A stretch of 64,000 nt of DNA. Origin: Blastobasis lacticolella. Its lineage: Eukaryota > Arthropoda > Insecta > Lepidoptera > Blastobasidae. Below the pieces are notes generated by a model. It ran no database searches and was not told the origin of the DNA. It was given only the letters and a program-made list of their open reading frames with translations. Location of the stretch: NCBI GenBank assembly GCA_905147135.1, contig LR990057.1:806001-870000 (forward strand), in the 5' to 3' direction. Shown in pieces: positions 52,258-63,362 of the stretch. The position numbers and the translations under genes are program-made. The first letter of the stretch is position 1, and the number at the start of each line of letters is the position of its first letter.

Positions 52258-54311
52258 CTACGATTAATGTCCTTAGGTTGCATGAAACAAATATGCACAA
52301 CCGCACAGCAAACCTGCAAAACGGTACGTTGACCGCACTCCCGATATGGAAGGGACTGACCACACACGGCCTGATTAAATTTTATCGTTGTTTAGTCTAC
52401 CTCGGCACTACCTGGCGCAACGACATAATATAAATCTGTTATGGCATTTGATATTCCCAAAACGTATATAACTATAACTGGTAACAATCTCCAACGAAGA
52501 GCGTGAAAAAAGCCTTCTTCTTGATGTAAATAACAAACAGTCGCGAAGAGTATATTGTTAAATAAACTTGTTCAAGGCCAGTGTTACAGTTTACTAGTCA
52601 GTATATATAGCACTGAAGGCTGAGCTAGCTAATCGCAATAAGGCAGAAACGCTTTTCCATTCAATCTGTTGGTTCCATCAGGGATATCTTCAATCTTCGC
52701 TTTTATCCCGGTGTCGGCTACACGCCTCCGAGGCAATATTTACTCAATACTTATTGTATTTCACGCGCCATTTTTAGTTTGCTCAGCCTCAACGGAGGCC
52801 GTTTGATATCTCACCGAATATCTTGGTTTATTTTACTTATTTTACTGTTGTTACACAAAGACCGTCTGAGTACACAAAGACTGAATCTTTGGGAGTTGAG
52901 TTAGATCCTTATATTTCGTAGTGAATCTCAATTAATTTGAAGACAAGAACACGACAAACAACATAAAAGATCACCACACGCCGATGACCAGACAAATCTG
53001 CGATCAAACGATAACATAAAAGCCCAATCTAGACAATCGAATAGAACAAAGATTTGTCGCTAATAGACATAAATTCAGGTTCAAAGACAGCGGTGGGATC
53101 GGTGCCCGGCGGATCCGGCGATCCGGCGAAGCTAGACGAGTGGGCAAACTTCTGAAGTGTTCGGGCAAGATTAATATCTACAAGGGAGACCGCCTTGGCA
53201 ATGGCCGAACAGCGAGTCGTATCAATTTAGTTTTTCTGCGGCAACCAGACTAAATTTAGTATCCGAATAAATTACCCGCGCCGGTTCGCTTACTGTACGA
53301 CATATCTCATCGTTAAAATATTGTTTGGGAAAAGTTTACGAGCGATCTTTTGTGGGTATTATAGGGGCGAGTTGGCGTTCGACAAGGCGAATGGTCTTTC
53401 ATTGGTCTATTGCTTGTATAGTAAAGTTAAGTTATGGTATGAATTTTATTATTTTGTCTTATGGGCGTTTGTGATACTTACAAATTTTGTAGTGAGTAAA
53501 GAGTCTGGTTTTGTACATTTAATAAGCACAGTGCAATACTGTGATATAAGCTTCTGCCCATTTTCGTACATTGACAAAAAATGATAATTCAGAGCCGTTT
53601 TCAAAGAGTTTCTTGAGCTTGTTGACCCCATCCTGGGTGTAATCTTAGAATTATGCTAAATACTACCGACCCGCCCTGGCTTCTCACGGGGTTTCTCGCG
53701 TTTTATTTACTTTATATGCGTGTAATATACCTACATAAACCTTTCGGAAGAAATTCTCTAAGTGGTTTAGGAAGAGTTAGCGGAAATACGTACAGACAGA
53801 CAGACGTAGAAAACCACTTTAATTTATACACAATACTCAGATGTTCTGGCTTTAAACTTTAAACAAAGACACTCGACTCAGTGCTGTCGACAAATTGGTT
53901 GAATTTAACCAGCAGGGCAGCAGTAATTGCGGCCCTCCACTGTCGATGGCGGAGCGCTGAAGGGGCGAAGTCCGGGGCTGTCACCGGCTAATTGAACGCG
54001 GTCGCACTGGAGTACCACTCACGGCAAAGTTTCCAGAGGCTGCTATTCGGGATCGGAATATTTTCGCAACATTTTCAAACTGGATGGAATAGCGAACGGC
54101 TGCAAATAAAGTCGTTGTTTTGTACCAAATAGTGGACGTATATAGGTCAAAGAGTTTCCAATCGGAAATGCCAGTGGAATGGTCTCATTTTGTGGTAAAA
54201 CCGATAAATGGTGGGTAGATGTGTTCTCTCTAGTGGATACTACATACAAGCAATGAATAACGATGCAACAATTGGCAAACCACAACGTAGTAAATAAATA
54301 ATAATAAATAT
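52258..54311. other. No supported gene
   Basis: Frames under 90 codons. A GC-rich 'ggcggatccggcgatccggc' lies near 53107. No repeat family is identified in ~2 kb, which is unusual for this window and makes it the longest unexplained stretch. Confidence 0.35.
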
Positions 54312-54553
54312 TCCGTGACAAATTCACACAGCGCCATCTAACCCCAAACTAAGCAAAGCTTGTACTATGGGTGCTAGATAACTGATATACTACTTAAATA
54401 CTTTTAAATACATACTTATTATACATAGAACACCCAGACCCGCAACAGAAATTAAAATTCATCTTTGCAATTTCTGCCCGGCCGGGAATCGAACCCGGGA
54501 CCTCTTGCGTGGCAGACCGGCATGTTGACCATTGAACCACTCAGGTTGTTCTC
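54312..54553 (-). mobile_element. SINE-D copy with intact head
   Basis: 'cacagcgccatctaacccca' (3' side) to 'gggaatcgaacccgggacct', 'cttgcgtggcagaccg' and 'gaaccactcaggttgt' at the 5' side. A tRNA-Gly-like head with both boxes, read on the minus strand. Confidence 0.85.
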
Positions 54554-54559
54554 GTCGGT

Positions 54560-54848
54560 AGTGTAGTGTCGGTGGGGCTTCAGGTTATTCGTAAGCGAGA
54601 GGAACCGGGCTCAACCCCAGTCCCGCCGCATATCAATGACTCTTTTCTGAGTTATGTATAATAGTTGAACACTAACCAATGCATGAGGGAAAACACCGTG
54701 GTGCACCTGCACATCCTGTCGACTGAATTTATAATCATCATGATCCAGTTCACCTTTTAACAGGGTCACGGAGGTCGTCAGGTGGCAATCGCTGCACCCC
54801 GGGCCCTCGCGCGCGAGACCACAACCGGGACTTTAACGCCAAGATGCA
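54560..54848 (+). mobile_element. SINE-A copy, head-to-head with SINE-D
   Basis: The head 'gtagtgtcggtggggcttca' is diverged, 'cgtaagcgagaggaaccggg' follows, and the body ends 'gggactttaacgccaagatg'. A 15-base deletion removes 'gatgctcttacgg' from the body. It lies just beyond the 5' end of the minus-strand SINE-D. Confidence 0.75.
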
Positions 54849-55138
54849 AACCAAACGTGCTGAAGGAAGCTGGCCAAAGCCAGAAAGTCCAGAGAAGTTT
54901 GGAAGTTGTCAGAAGCCGTGAAGTGTCGTGCAAAGATACTGAGTGTGTGAATTCGTCGTGCTGCAGCAGCAGCAGACGGCGCTTCGCCCCTTGACACTTC
55001 ACTGAGACCTGCCGTCGGCTGCCACAGCGGCATTCAGTCGCCAACGAACTCATACCTTAAGTCTACCTCCTAAACGGTCTAGTCCCCAGGACCTCAAGAA
55101 CGAATCCAAAGAAATAAATAAATAAATAAATAAATAAA
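54849..55138 (+). mobile_element. Possible LINE 3' region with (AAAT)n tail
   Basis: GC-rich sequence with 'tgctgcagcagcagcagacg' runs into 'aatccaaagaaataaataaa' and a 30-base AAAT tandem (55108-55138). The tail is the only support. The opposite-strand alanine-rich frames (54778-55053) come from the CAG repeat. Confidence 0.35.
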
Positions 55139-55770
55139 CGCTAAGCAGCAGTGTTATCTATTGTTTACAACGCGAAGCCTGTCTTGAAGCTTACATTATT
55201 CCGTGCAAATTGTTGCAAGATTTTCTACCAAATAGACAAAATACCACTTGTCTGTAGCTAAATACGCAACACTCGTAAATAAAGCTACAAACCCATATAG
55301 TTGCCGAGGCGTGTTCCTAAAAACAACCTAATTGCTCGAACATGAGCATACCTATTATAATTTAACGTCGCGCACACATTTGCAAGTTAAATTCTAACAA
55401 AAACACAGCACTGGGTGTTCTGGGAACTGCATCAGTTTGTTTAGTTGGCAGTGTATGCAACTAGCGGATATTAAGTTCCGTGTGCAATTACCGCAATGCT
55501 AATTTACACTACCACCTATATTAAGTAATGGCAGAGAGAAATAACAGTTTTACGTGACTTCATATTTTATTATTTGTTTATGAAAAGTTCTCCAAAATGG
55601 CAGCAATAGAAGGAGAAGTCCTTTGAAGTCGTGCCATGTGACGAGATGTTTGCGAAACTAGAGAGTAGTATTAACAGAATAGATACAGAAACCATAGCAT
55701 GAAACCCATTGCCTCTGCCAATATCTCATGTGTGACAATGGCTTCAGGTTTTTGTGTATTTATTTTTATA
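55139..55770. other. No gene or recognised repeat
   Basis: AT-rich sequence. Nothing is identified. Confidence 0.4.
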
Positions 55771-55840
55771 CTAGGGGCCCGGCGCGACTTCGTTCGCGTG
55801 GTGTCCTACCCCTGCCATACACCTACATGCACTGAGTTGA
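55771..55840 (-). mobile_element. Helitron-like 3' end
   Basis: On the minus strand 'gcgaacgaagtcgcgccggg' then CCCCTAG (CTAG 55771-55774) before T. The hairpin is intact and the interior is soon lost. Confidence 0.6.
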
Positions 55841-56155
55841 GAAAACCCATACGAAGCCGGGGTGGGTCGCCAGTTTAGTACATTTTAAACAAATAGGAGA
55901 GCCCAGTGTTTCCTAAAAGTTTGAGTCGATTTCATAGCCCAGCCGCCAGTTACGTGATCCATTATCCAAAATTACACAAGCGCAAAGCGGGCTTTTTGAT
56001 AGCTTGATTAGCTAGCCCGCCGCTGAATTTGGTATAGCTTTTAGTCCAATTAGTTCACCGGGGATGGAAATATAGACAAGGCTATTTTAAACTAAAAATA
56101 ATTGATAATAGAATGCTGTGCTTAAATTATTACCTAGATACTTTTTTATAACAAA

Positions 56156-56300
56156 CTAGTGAACCGCTTCGCTCCACTAAACTTATAAACCTTCAGTAAA
56201 AATCTCACAAGTATAAACGATAGTGAAAACCGCATTATATCCGTGGCGTGCTTTAGGACTTATATACAGACAGATAGACCCGCGAAAAGCGACGTAAGAA
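56156..56300 (-). mobile_element. Helitron-like element, diverged
   Basis: On the minus strand it ends 'gagcgaagcggttcactag' before T. The interior keeps 'ttttcactatcgtttatact' and 'ggatataatgcggttttcac', a variant of the family middle. The 5' end is not clear. Confidence 0.5.
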
Positions 56301-56519
56301 CAACGATTATATGTAGATATATCACTTGTTTGCTACTGTCCCGACAAACATGCAACCATTTTCATACAATCTTCCAACAAAAGCGCAGACAACAAGCCAC
56401 AGAGTCATGCAGACGTCAATCTTTCGTGTGAAATATTTCAGTCGACGCCCGATTCGCTCTCAACGTCTACCTTGCTCTCCTCTGTACGAGACGAATCAAC
56501 TTCGCAATACTAAACACTA

Positions 56520-56640
56520 GTTTATTTCATTTTATTTAACATCTTATTGCACACAGTAAAATACATACATCATACATACAGACGATACAAGTGGCACTAC
56601 TTATTTCTAGCTGGTACGAATGCGATTAGCGAGTTTGTGG
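56520..56640 (-). mobile_element. LINE 3' end fragment
   Basis: 'tttaacatcttattgcacac' and 'agtaaaatacatacatcata' resemble the minus-strand 3' end at 17390-17520. Weak. Confidence 0.35.
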
Positions 56641-57440
56641 GCAATCACGCGAACATTGTCGGGATTTCAACGTAGTATCAAATCGCAGGTTTGATAATTA
56701 AAACTATAGGTATAAGACTAGGCGATCCCCGTGGCTCTCACACGAGCGCAGTTGCCTCTGTAAACATTCAACTATCCCGAAGGCAAGATTTTCCCGATTT
56801 TCCGGGTTATAAAGTATCCTAAGACCCTCGAGTATTTTTATACTGTACGTAAACATAGCATTTATAAACTAGTTTAGTATAGGTTATAAAGTGTCTTAGG
56901 GACACTCGAGAAAATGTATCTGTTTTTAGTTTCGGAGATGGGTAGGTAATGTCCGAAGCTTTTACCAACATAGAAACTTACAGGCTTACTGCCATGCAAA
57001 CTTTCCCTCTTTATAACGACGACTAAACCTCGCATAACTCGAAAACACCGAGTCGGCATGATAAGCGACTATGGAGGCAAATCGACTAGGACCTCCGAGA
57101 CTAGAAAATGAACAGAGGAGCGTTGTCTGTCGTGTGTTCGATTAGCGATGCAACGATATATCAGAAATCCAATTAAACTCGATATATCGATAAACTAACT
57201 AGCTTTGCTAACTAGACTATATAACAAACGACCACTTATTAAACAACACTTATATTACTTATTAGTTATAACTAGAACGATTTGCAGACCATAAAATGCA
57301 CGCATCCAAAATCAATATTCACACACAACCAACATCGCGGATCGAGGTCGCGGGTACAACCGACAAACGCACTATAAAAAGCCGCCAATCAAAACTGTGT
57401 CACATAAATATTTGTCAGAACTATTAGCTAGTATTAAAAC
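56641..57440. other. No gene or recognised repeat
   Basis: It contains paired TATCGATA-like words near 57150-57195 ('acgatatatcag', 'cgatatatcgat'). Nothing else. Confidence 0.4.
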
Positions 57441-57686
57441 TAGTAACAGACGATCCGTTTTGGCTGGAGCCGACCAACCGATAGTTGCACAGTTCATACT
57501 AATCCTACGCAGTATAAAAAAAATAATCGCTCTTGGGTGCGGGGACGTAGTCGGACGTCCGACCAAAGTCGGCTTGACCGCAACCGAATTAATCCAAAAG
57601 CAACTTTATTTTGTACATCGTAGGGATTAGTATCGACTGCAACTGACGGTTGGCCGGCTCCAGCCAAATCGGAGCGTCTGTTACTA
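57441..57686. mobile_element. Palindromic MITE (GTAACAGACG family), copy 2
   Basis: The ends 'gtaacagacgatccgttttg' and 'caaatcggagcgtctgttac' are bordered by TA on both sides, and the two halves pair nearly end to end around 'gtcggacgtccgac'. It matches 29892-30128 throughout. Frames on both strands (57372-57630) are palindrome shadows. Confidence 0.75.
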
Positions 57687-57961
57687 GTAATAATTTCGAC
57701 CGGGATTGACGCACACGATCAAAACATGGCCGGAGCATCCTCCGAGCAATAAACTTCGGTGATGCATATTCCTATCCACCTCCAAGAACTAAACTCTCGG
57801 AAAGACCATAATGTAAACGCGTACGTGATATTTGTCTTCATCAACATACACAATGTTACCATAAATTTATTTTAGTATCGGTATAGAGATGCCGGAAAAT
57901 AAGTCCGACGGTTTTTTCGTTAAAATTCAAATCTTTTCCAAAGAACTATGGGCAATAAAAA

Positions 57962-58062
57962 AAAACATCTTGACGTTCGAGTCGAGTCGGTGGGATTCGA
58001 TACCGGTACCTCTCGCTTACGAGTTGGATACCTCAACCATTCGGTCACCGACGCTGACACAT
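57962..58062 (-). mobile_element. SINE-A head plus 3' scrap (internal deletion)
   Basis: 'catcttgacgttcgagtcga' (3' end) is joined directly to 'ggattcgataccggtacctc' and 'tcggtcaccgacgct' (head). The body is deleted, leaving ~100 bases. Confidence 0.65.
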
Positions 58063-58555
58063 ATATTTGCGTCATGTGATTAAATGTGCCATTATACCTA
58101 GCTAAATCTAATTTGTAACTAATCAATCAGTGAAGATTATCATAACTATAATTATGATAAACATTGTTGTTATAGTGAAGTTGGAGTGTTTAATATTTAA
58201 AAACGACGCCACGCCTCTTTCCCAGAAGCAGGAACCACGAGAATGTAGCTAAATACTACATATATACTTTTAAATTCACTCAAAAATTCCTCGTATTTAC
58301 CTCCCGCAAGTAATTTGAAATGTTAATTAACCAGTCGGATCAACATCATCAATAGACACAATCGCCTAGCCAGTGACCCAAATAGCGAGTGAAAATCAGA
58401 GCCAGAGCATAAGAGCCAATGAACCGCGTAATTGTACATCAGAACGTAGTCAAGGACTTATTTCGGATGGAAATAATAACTTCACGTCTACCTACCTATA
58501 CTGGACGGGGTGTAAGAAGTGAATATTGCGTTAGATGGATTCGCTTGAAGGTACA
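58063..58555. other. No gene or recognised repeat
   Basis: AT-rich sequence. Nothing is identified. Confidence 0.4.
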
Positions 58556-58705
58556 TACTATCGGACTAACTGAATAGTGATACACTGTGGAACCTTTTCA
58601 CAGTAAGTGTCATAATGTTTTTCCTTAACAGGCAACGCCAGGTTATTAAGACATGTTCCGTGAAAAGGTTCCACAGTGGGTCACAATACAGTTGGTTCGA
58701 TAGTA
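58556..58705. mobile_element. Short MITE with ~45-bp inverted repeats at TA
   Basis: 'ctatcggactaactgaatag' and 'cactgtggaaccttttcac' on the left are mirrored by 'gtgaaaaggttccacagtgg' and 'acagttggttcgatag' on the right. TA lies at both borders (58556-58557, 58704-58705). It is 150 bp with a ~60-base centre. Confidence 0.65.
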
Positions 58706-58829
58706 CATAATTTGCAAAGTGTACCTACTTATGTGAAATGTTGTAGGGATGAATGATTATATGGAAGTGTTAGTGTACTGAACGGATTTATTTTGGTTGT
58801 TCCCAGCTTATAGGTAACTCAGCATAACA

Positions 58830-58950
58830 AGTGTATGTATGTATGTATCTATGTACGCTTAGATCTTTTAAACTACGCTACGGATGTTATTGAGGTTTTC
58901 ATCAATAGATAGTAAGTTATATCACACGGTATAACTTACGCGGACGAAAT
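58830..58950 (+). mobile_element. Helitron-like fragment
   Basis: 'tctatgtacgcttagatctt' and 'ttaaactacgctacggatgt' match the family middle, and 'acttacgcggacgaaattat' is a damaged 3' hairpin. A GTAT tandem precedes it. Confidence 0.55.
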
Positions 58951-60309
58951 TATGGGCAAAAATATAGAAGCTATTCTACTAAACCACCAATGGAAAGCCA
59001 GTTCTCACTAATGGATAGTGATTAATGAAGGGCAGAACGAGCCGTAAGTCGAAAATATGATTATAATACCTAATATCAAATATTTCGATGTTATATTGGC
59101 TCACGTCGCGACGCGAAACAAGACCTAAAAGCTTTGAACAAGACTGCCAAAGCTCCACTACAATATTAACAACTACCCACAAATTCCGACTACGTCGCAT
59201 CACAACATAATAACACAAGGGGTAGACAGGCCACCCCGTCTAGAGAGCGGCAGACGAGACCCCCATCCCCCCTCACCCTGGGTTCAAGAGCCAACAGTTA
59301 TGTTAGAGCACCCAGCTAGCTCAAAATTCCGCTCAGTTGCATCGCATACAGACAAAGGTCCTAGAGAGCGTATCAAGCACTGTCTGGCAGCTGGTTGTAA
59401 ATCTCAGCCCGATGCAAGCGGTTTGTGTTTTGTACATAGGTAGGTTCCCATTATACTTTGTCTCAGGTCATTTTAACTATTGAAATAAACACTGCGTTTC
59501 AATTCTATAAGTGACACGTATTAAGTCGTTGTTTGTTTACAAACATGAAAAAATAGTGACCCATAGTGTGGATTAACATCTGTTATTTTGTTTTGGAGGT
59601 ATGTAAAAGTGGTTTGTTTACATCCATGGAAAATTGATCTGTGACTATAACGTTAAAGGTTATTTCGTGTAGGTGGCTAGGCAGATCGATCCACTTGCTA
59701 TTTACTTGCTGGTTTTATTGGAGTACCAACATGTAAAACATAAAAATATTAATTTACAACTAACAAGTCTTTTACAGGACCTCGCTAGTAACAACAACAA
59801 CAAACAGCTGCACTACAACAGTAATACGATGATAGAATACAAGATGAAATTATTGCAGAGCCCAAAAAAAAAAAGAAATGGAAGATGAATGAGCTTACAA
59901 TATACGCTGCCGATAAAAACGCATTTCACACAAACTATATTGACTTATCTAATATTAAACTACTTACCGATTTAAACTAGGCATATCGTTATTATGACTC
60001 TACTGACGTCTACTGTATGTTGCTGACAAACAAACTAATTTGATTTAATGGTTGGGTCTGTGCTACGTTTGTTAAGCATATTACGTACGTATAATAAGTA
60101 AATTCAAGAGTAGAAGGAAGCAATTATAGAATGGAATAGCGTGTTTGAAAAAAAAAATAGCGTGTCCACCCAGGTTCACATAATCGATGATAATCACGAT
60201 GACTTCACATAATCGAATAAGGTAATCGATGATAGCAGTTCGATAAATTACGTAATGAACTTGTAGAAGTACTTAAGCGAGTGAACAAAACAAACCGACG
60301 AAGAATAGT
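58951..60309. other. No gene or recognised repeat
   Basis: A 71-codon frame (59673-59888) ends in a lysine-rich run. It has no family. Confidence 0.4.
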
Positions 60310-60383
60310 GACTTTTTCATAGGCAAGCATTTGTCCGCCATCTCACCCGACAATGCGGACGATGGTGTAGCATGCTCACTAGA
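60310..60383 (-). mobile_element. WNSLP-LINE tail scrap
   Basis: 'ataggcaagcatttgtccgc' and 'gatggtgtagcatgctc' are the family 3' words, heavily eroded. Confidence 0.4.
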
Positions 60384-61280
60384 GATGGGCCGACTAGTCG
60401 GCTACAAAAAGCCGAATAGTCGGCCAAGCCGATAATTGTTTTAGGCGAAGTTTAGATGGCATCGATAATCTCGTAGGTTCAAGCAGAAACCACATGCTGT
60501 AGTACAAACCTCTGCCGCTTTTTCCACATTCATCAACTTTTAGTTTAGGTTTAGGCTATCTAACTCTTGCTCTGACCTAAGTAAAATATCCTCGATTAGA
60601 TCAGAGAATGTAGGTAGGTCTTGGTCCCCTTTCAACTGTCACATTCCGTTTTGCTGTATACACCGATATCCAAGGCTTTCTCAGTTAGCGTCAATATCCT
60701 CTAGATTACGAATAATTGTTGTAGCACTCTTCTTTACCGAATCCAAGGTAGCCACTTGATATTTGGCTGTTTCATCTCAAAGCTGGCAGCAGTACTCCAA
60801 ACAAGACGAAACGTGCTTAGAAGCTACCGCCTGACCCTTGTTAGGATATTTTTACTACAGTTTTTGCTTTGGCTTGAAATACAGGCCTAAGCAAGATGGA
60901 ATAGGCTCCGTTTGATGGAAAACAAACACGTGTGCGTTTTGGTAGAATTGAATTGAGCACTCGGCTGCAATCAACGTTGAGACTCGACATTCATTGCAAC
61001 AAAATCGCAATTTATAATCTCTTGCAACCAAAGTCATAAATTAAAAGCAAGTGAAATAGATAAGATAGTTTATTTATTTATTTATTTATTTATTTATACT
61101 TCATGCACAAACAGTGCAGTTTACTACTGGTTAGCGAAAGGATTTCTCGAAAATTAATGTGATTTTGATTTTATACCCTTAAAAAATATAAGTAAAGAAA
61201 AGAGCCGATTAATCGGTCGTTTTTGCCAACTAGTCGTCAATGTGGCCGAATAGCCAGCTTGCCCGACTAGTCGGCACATT
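60384..61280. mobile_element. DNA element with GCCGACTAGTCGG ends
   Basis: The palindrome CCGACTAGTCGG occurs at 60390-60401 and 61263-61274, each with further GCCGA/TCGGC words inside ('agccgaatagtcggccaagc', 'gtggccgaatagccagcttg'), arranged in inverse. The ~850-bp interior has no recognisable transposase; the 60-codon frame 60855-61037 has no family. A TTTA tandem at 61075-61103 marks a minus-strand LINE tail inside it. Confidence 0.45.
61072..61125 (-). mobile_element. LINE tail with (TAAA)n
   Basis: A TTTA tandem on the plus strand followed by 'cttcatgcacaaacagtgca', similar to the tail at 17390. Confidence 0.4.
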
Positions 61281-61306
61281 TGTAATGTTTACCTAGTTAA
61301 AAATAA

Positions 61307-61655
61307 TCAGCTTAGCGTTAATGTCCCGGTTGTGCTCTCGCACACAAGGGCCCGGAGTCTGCCTTGACTATGCTATGATCCAGGATTTGGCAGATCAGAT
61401 AATTACAGTGGAGCGAGCGACTGACCTCCGTGACACTGTTAACAGGGGGACCTTACCAGATTGGATCATGGTTACACATTCTGTCGCCTGAATGTACAGG
61501 TTTCAGCAGAATGTTTTCTCTCACTGTAAGAGCATCGGTTAATATAGGCTAATGTACATAACTCAGAAAGATTGGTACATGGCGGTACCGGGGTTCGAAC
61601 CCGGCACCACGGGGTACAAGTCGGTCCTCTTAACCATTAGGCCACCGACGATGAC
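61307..61655 (-). mobile_element. SINE-A copy, full length
   Basis: From 'gcttagcgttaatgtcccgg' (3') through 'tgtacataactcagaaag' to 'gggttcgaacccggcacc' and 'cattaggccaccgacgatg' (head). The head is complete, with B box and a serviceable A box. Confidence 0.8.
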
Positions 61656-62254
61656 GGTGTAGTAGGCTTACCAAGATAGTAAGTACAGTGTGTTTGTGTC
61701 CACAATGATTCACTGTTGCTTTAAAACGCCCAAATCATATTTTTCGGGGGATATACTTTTTCGTTCAGATACAAGAGACACAACTTCGTAAAACTAGGCC
61801 AACGCCAGTAGTCCGAAACAGCGCCCATATGAACTTTCGCACAAACTTAATATTTAGAAACACAAAAGCCGATAACTAAAAATCAATTAGATCACAGTCT
61901 ACGTGCGTACCAACTAGAAGGTCAAATGTAGTTGAGCAAAGTTGCCGCAGTAGTTTAGTTCAGTAGTTACAAAGGCCATAGAAAGCTCTCGGAGCAGCTA
62001 ACAACGCGCCCAACTTTCCGGGGAACCGACCAAGTATAATCCCGGGAACCGGGTACGCTCATTGTTCTCCATAATAAATGTGGTGCAGGTTTCGTACGGA
62101 AAGTTTAATATTATAACATTGTTAAATATAGGGCACTGAAATTATTCTATCTCTATGATTTACGCAATAGCTACTCGAGGGACGCGGTAGCGAGTGAACA
62201 ATAAAGTTGTGTTAATTAATTTTTTTTATTTTTTGATCTGGAGACCACAGCATG
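61656..62254. other. No gene or recognised repeat
   Basis: AT-rich sequence. A T-rich run at 62221-62233 follows 'gaacaataaagttgtgtt', possibly a weak tail. Confidence 0.35.
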
Positions 62255-62372
62255 ATGCCGCCATCGCATCAGCCGCTACGGAGTGGGTGCTCATCCACAT
62301 TACGTAGATTCTTTGTTGGTATCTACGCGGCGGGCGGACGGTTCGAAAGAACGTTTCTGCACTCGCTTGTCA
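62255..62372. mobile_element. Dispersed family H, copy 2
   Basis: 'cattacgtagattctttgtt', 'ggtatctacgcggcg' and 'ggttcgaaagaacgtttctg' parallel 32622-32730 and a sequence common in Lepidoptera. It sits ~70 bases beyond the 3' end of the candidate coding frame. Confidence 0.45.
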
Positions 62373-62440
62373 CTGATTTTTATTAAAAAAGAACAATAAT
62401 AACTCGAACTTTTAAGTTGCGAAATTTCAACATACATTAT

Positions 62441-62800
62441 CTAAAGGCTGTGTAAGGCCTCATGGCTAGCGACCACCGCTACAAGCGTCTCAACGCAACC
62501 GGTTGCTTGCAAAGCACGGTTCGCCAGCCTTTGAGACACTGGCGTCAGCGTGGTCTTCGCAATACTCTCCACAAGCGTCAACAACTCAACAGCAAACCAG
62601 AACGCACCTTGCGCCGTGCCGGCGTTTTCATACTTGGTCTTGAGTTTCGCAGCAGTGGCACGTGCATCGGACCGGACCGACTCGGCTGCTGTAGGGGGTG
62701 GAGCAGGGGTGGTTCTGAACGATAGCGTCGTGGAGAACTGGGTGGAGAACGAAGACCCCAAGCCCAACCCCAGCGTTGTCCTGTAGCGGCGGCGGTACAT
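62441..62800 (-). CDS. Candidate host coding frame, unidentified, 119 codons
   Basis: The frame opens further upstream (to 62974, non-ATG), but the first ATG is at 62800-62798, with A at -3. The protein starts Arg-rich without acids ('MYRRRYRTTLGLGLGSSF'), has a Pro/Thr stretch near residues 32-36, then an amphipathic, Ala/Leu/Val-rich second half ('FWFAVELLTLVESIAK'). An N-terminus of this type could be a mitochondrial presequence. Third codon positions are strongly G/C although the region is embedded in AT-rich DNA. TCAGT, the arthropod initiator word, is at 62836-62840 on the minus strand. 'caag|gtgcgt' inside the frame could be a splice donor, so this may be a first exon. No family is recognised. 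An AATAAA word lies downstream near 62380. Confidence 0.35.
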   Translation of the reverse strand: MYRRRYRTTLGLGLGSSFSTQFSTTLSFRTTPAPPPTAAESVRSDARATAAKLKTKYENAGTAQGAFWFAVELLTLVESIAKTTLTPVSQRLANRALQATGCVETLVAVVASHEALHSL

Positions 62801-63216
62801 GATACAAGTCACACGAGCGCGACGGTCCCGGGGCGACTGAGCGCCGACCGGCGCCCGCGCACGCAACCAGGAACCAACGTCAGATTTATTATAGTACACA
62901 CACTGGACGCGGGAGAAAGTGCGTGCGACGCGGGATAGACCAAACTGTCGTCGCTGGCGCGGCGTCTTGGTCACACCGTAGGGGAGCGAGCGAGACGCAA
63001 TAAACTTCCGAGATGGAGCGAATGTGGAGGAGCAGGATTGACGAATCCACGTTGTTATGATGTCTGCGGTTGTTTTCGAACATTAAAACCATCATCAGGA
63101 ATATATCTGGAGCGGTTTATATTTGGCCATTTGTCTGGCAGATTGTGAAGTTTATGAGCACAAAGATTAATGATTTGAATGCTGGAGCAAGTTATGAATT
63201 TGTTTTTACTTATGAA

Positions 63217-63362
63217 ATTCAGGCGACTGAATGTGTAACCATGATCCAATCTGGTCAGGTTCCCCTAGTAGCAAGGTCACGGAGGTCAGATGGCAGTCAC
63301 TCCAACCCACACTAATTTTCTGATCTGTCAAATCTCATGACCCGGGACATTAATGAAAAGAT
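63217..63362 (+). mobile_element. SINE-A 3' half
   Basis: 'ttcaggcgactgaatgtgta' through 'ggtcacggaggtcagatggc' to 'gacccgggacattaatg'. 5'-truncated. Confidence 0.7.
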
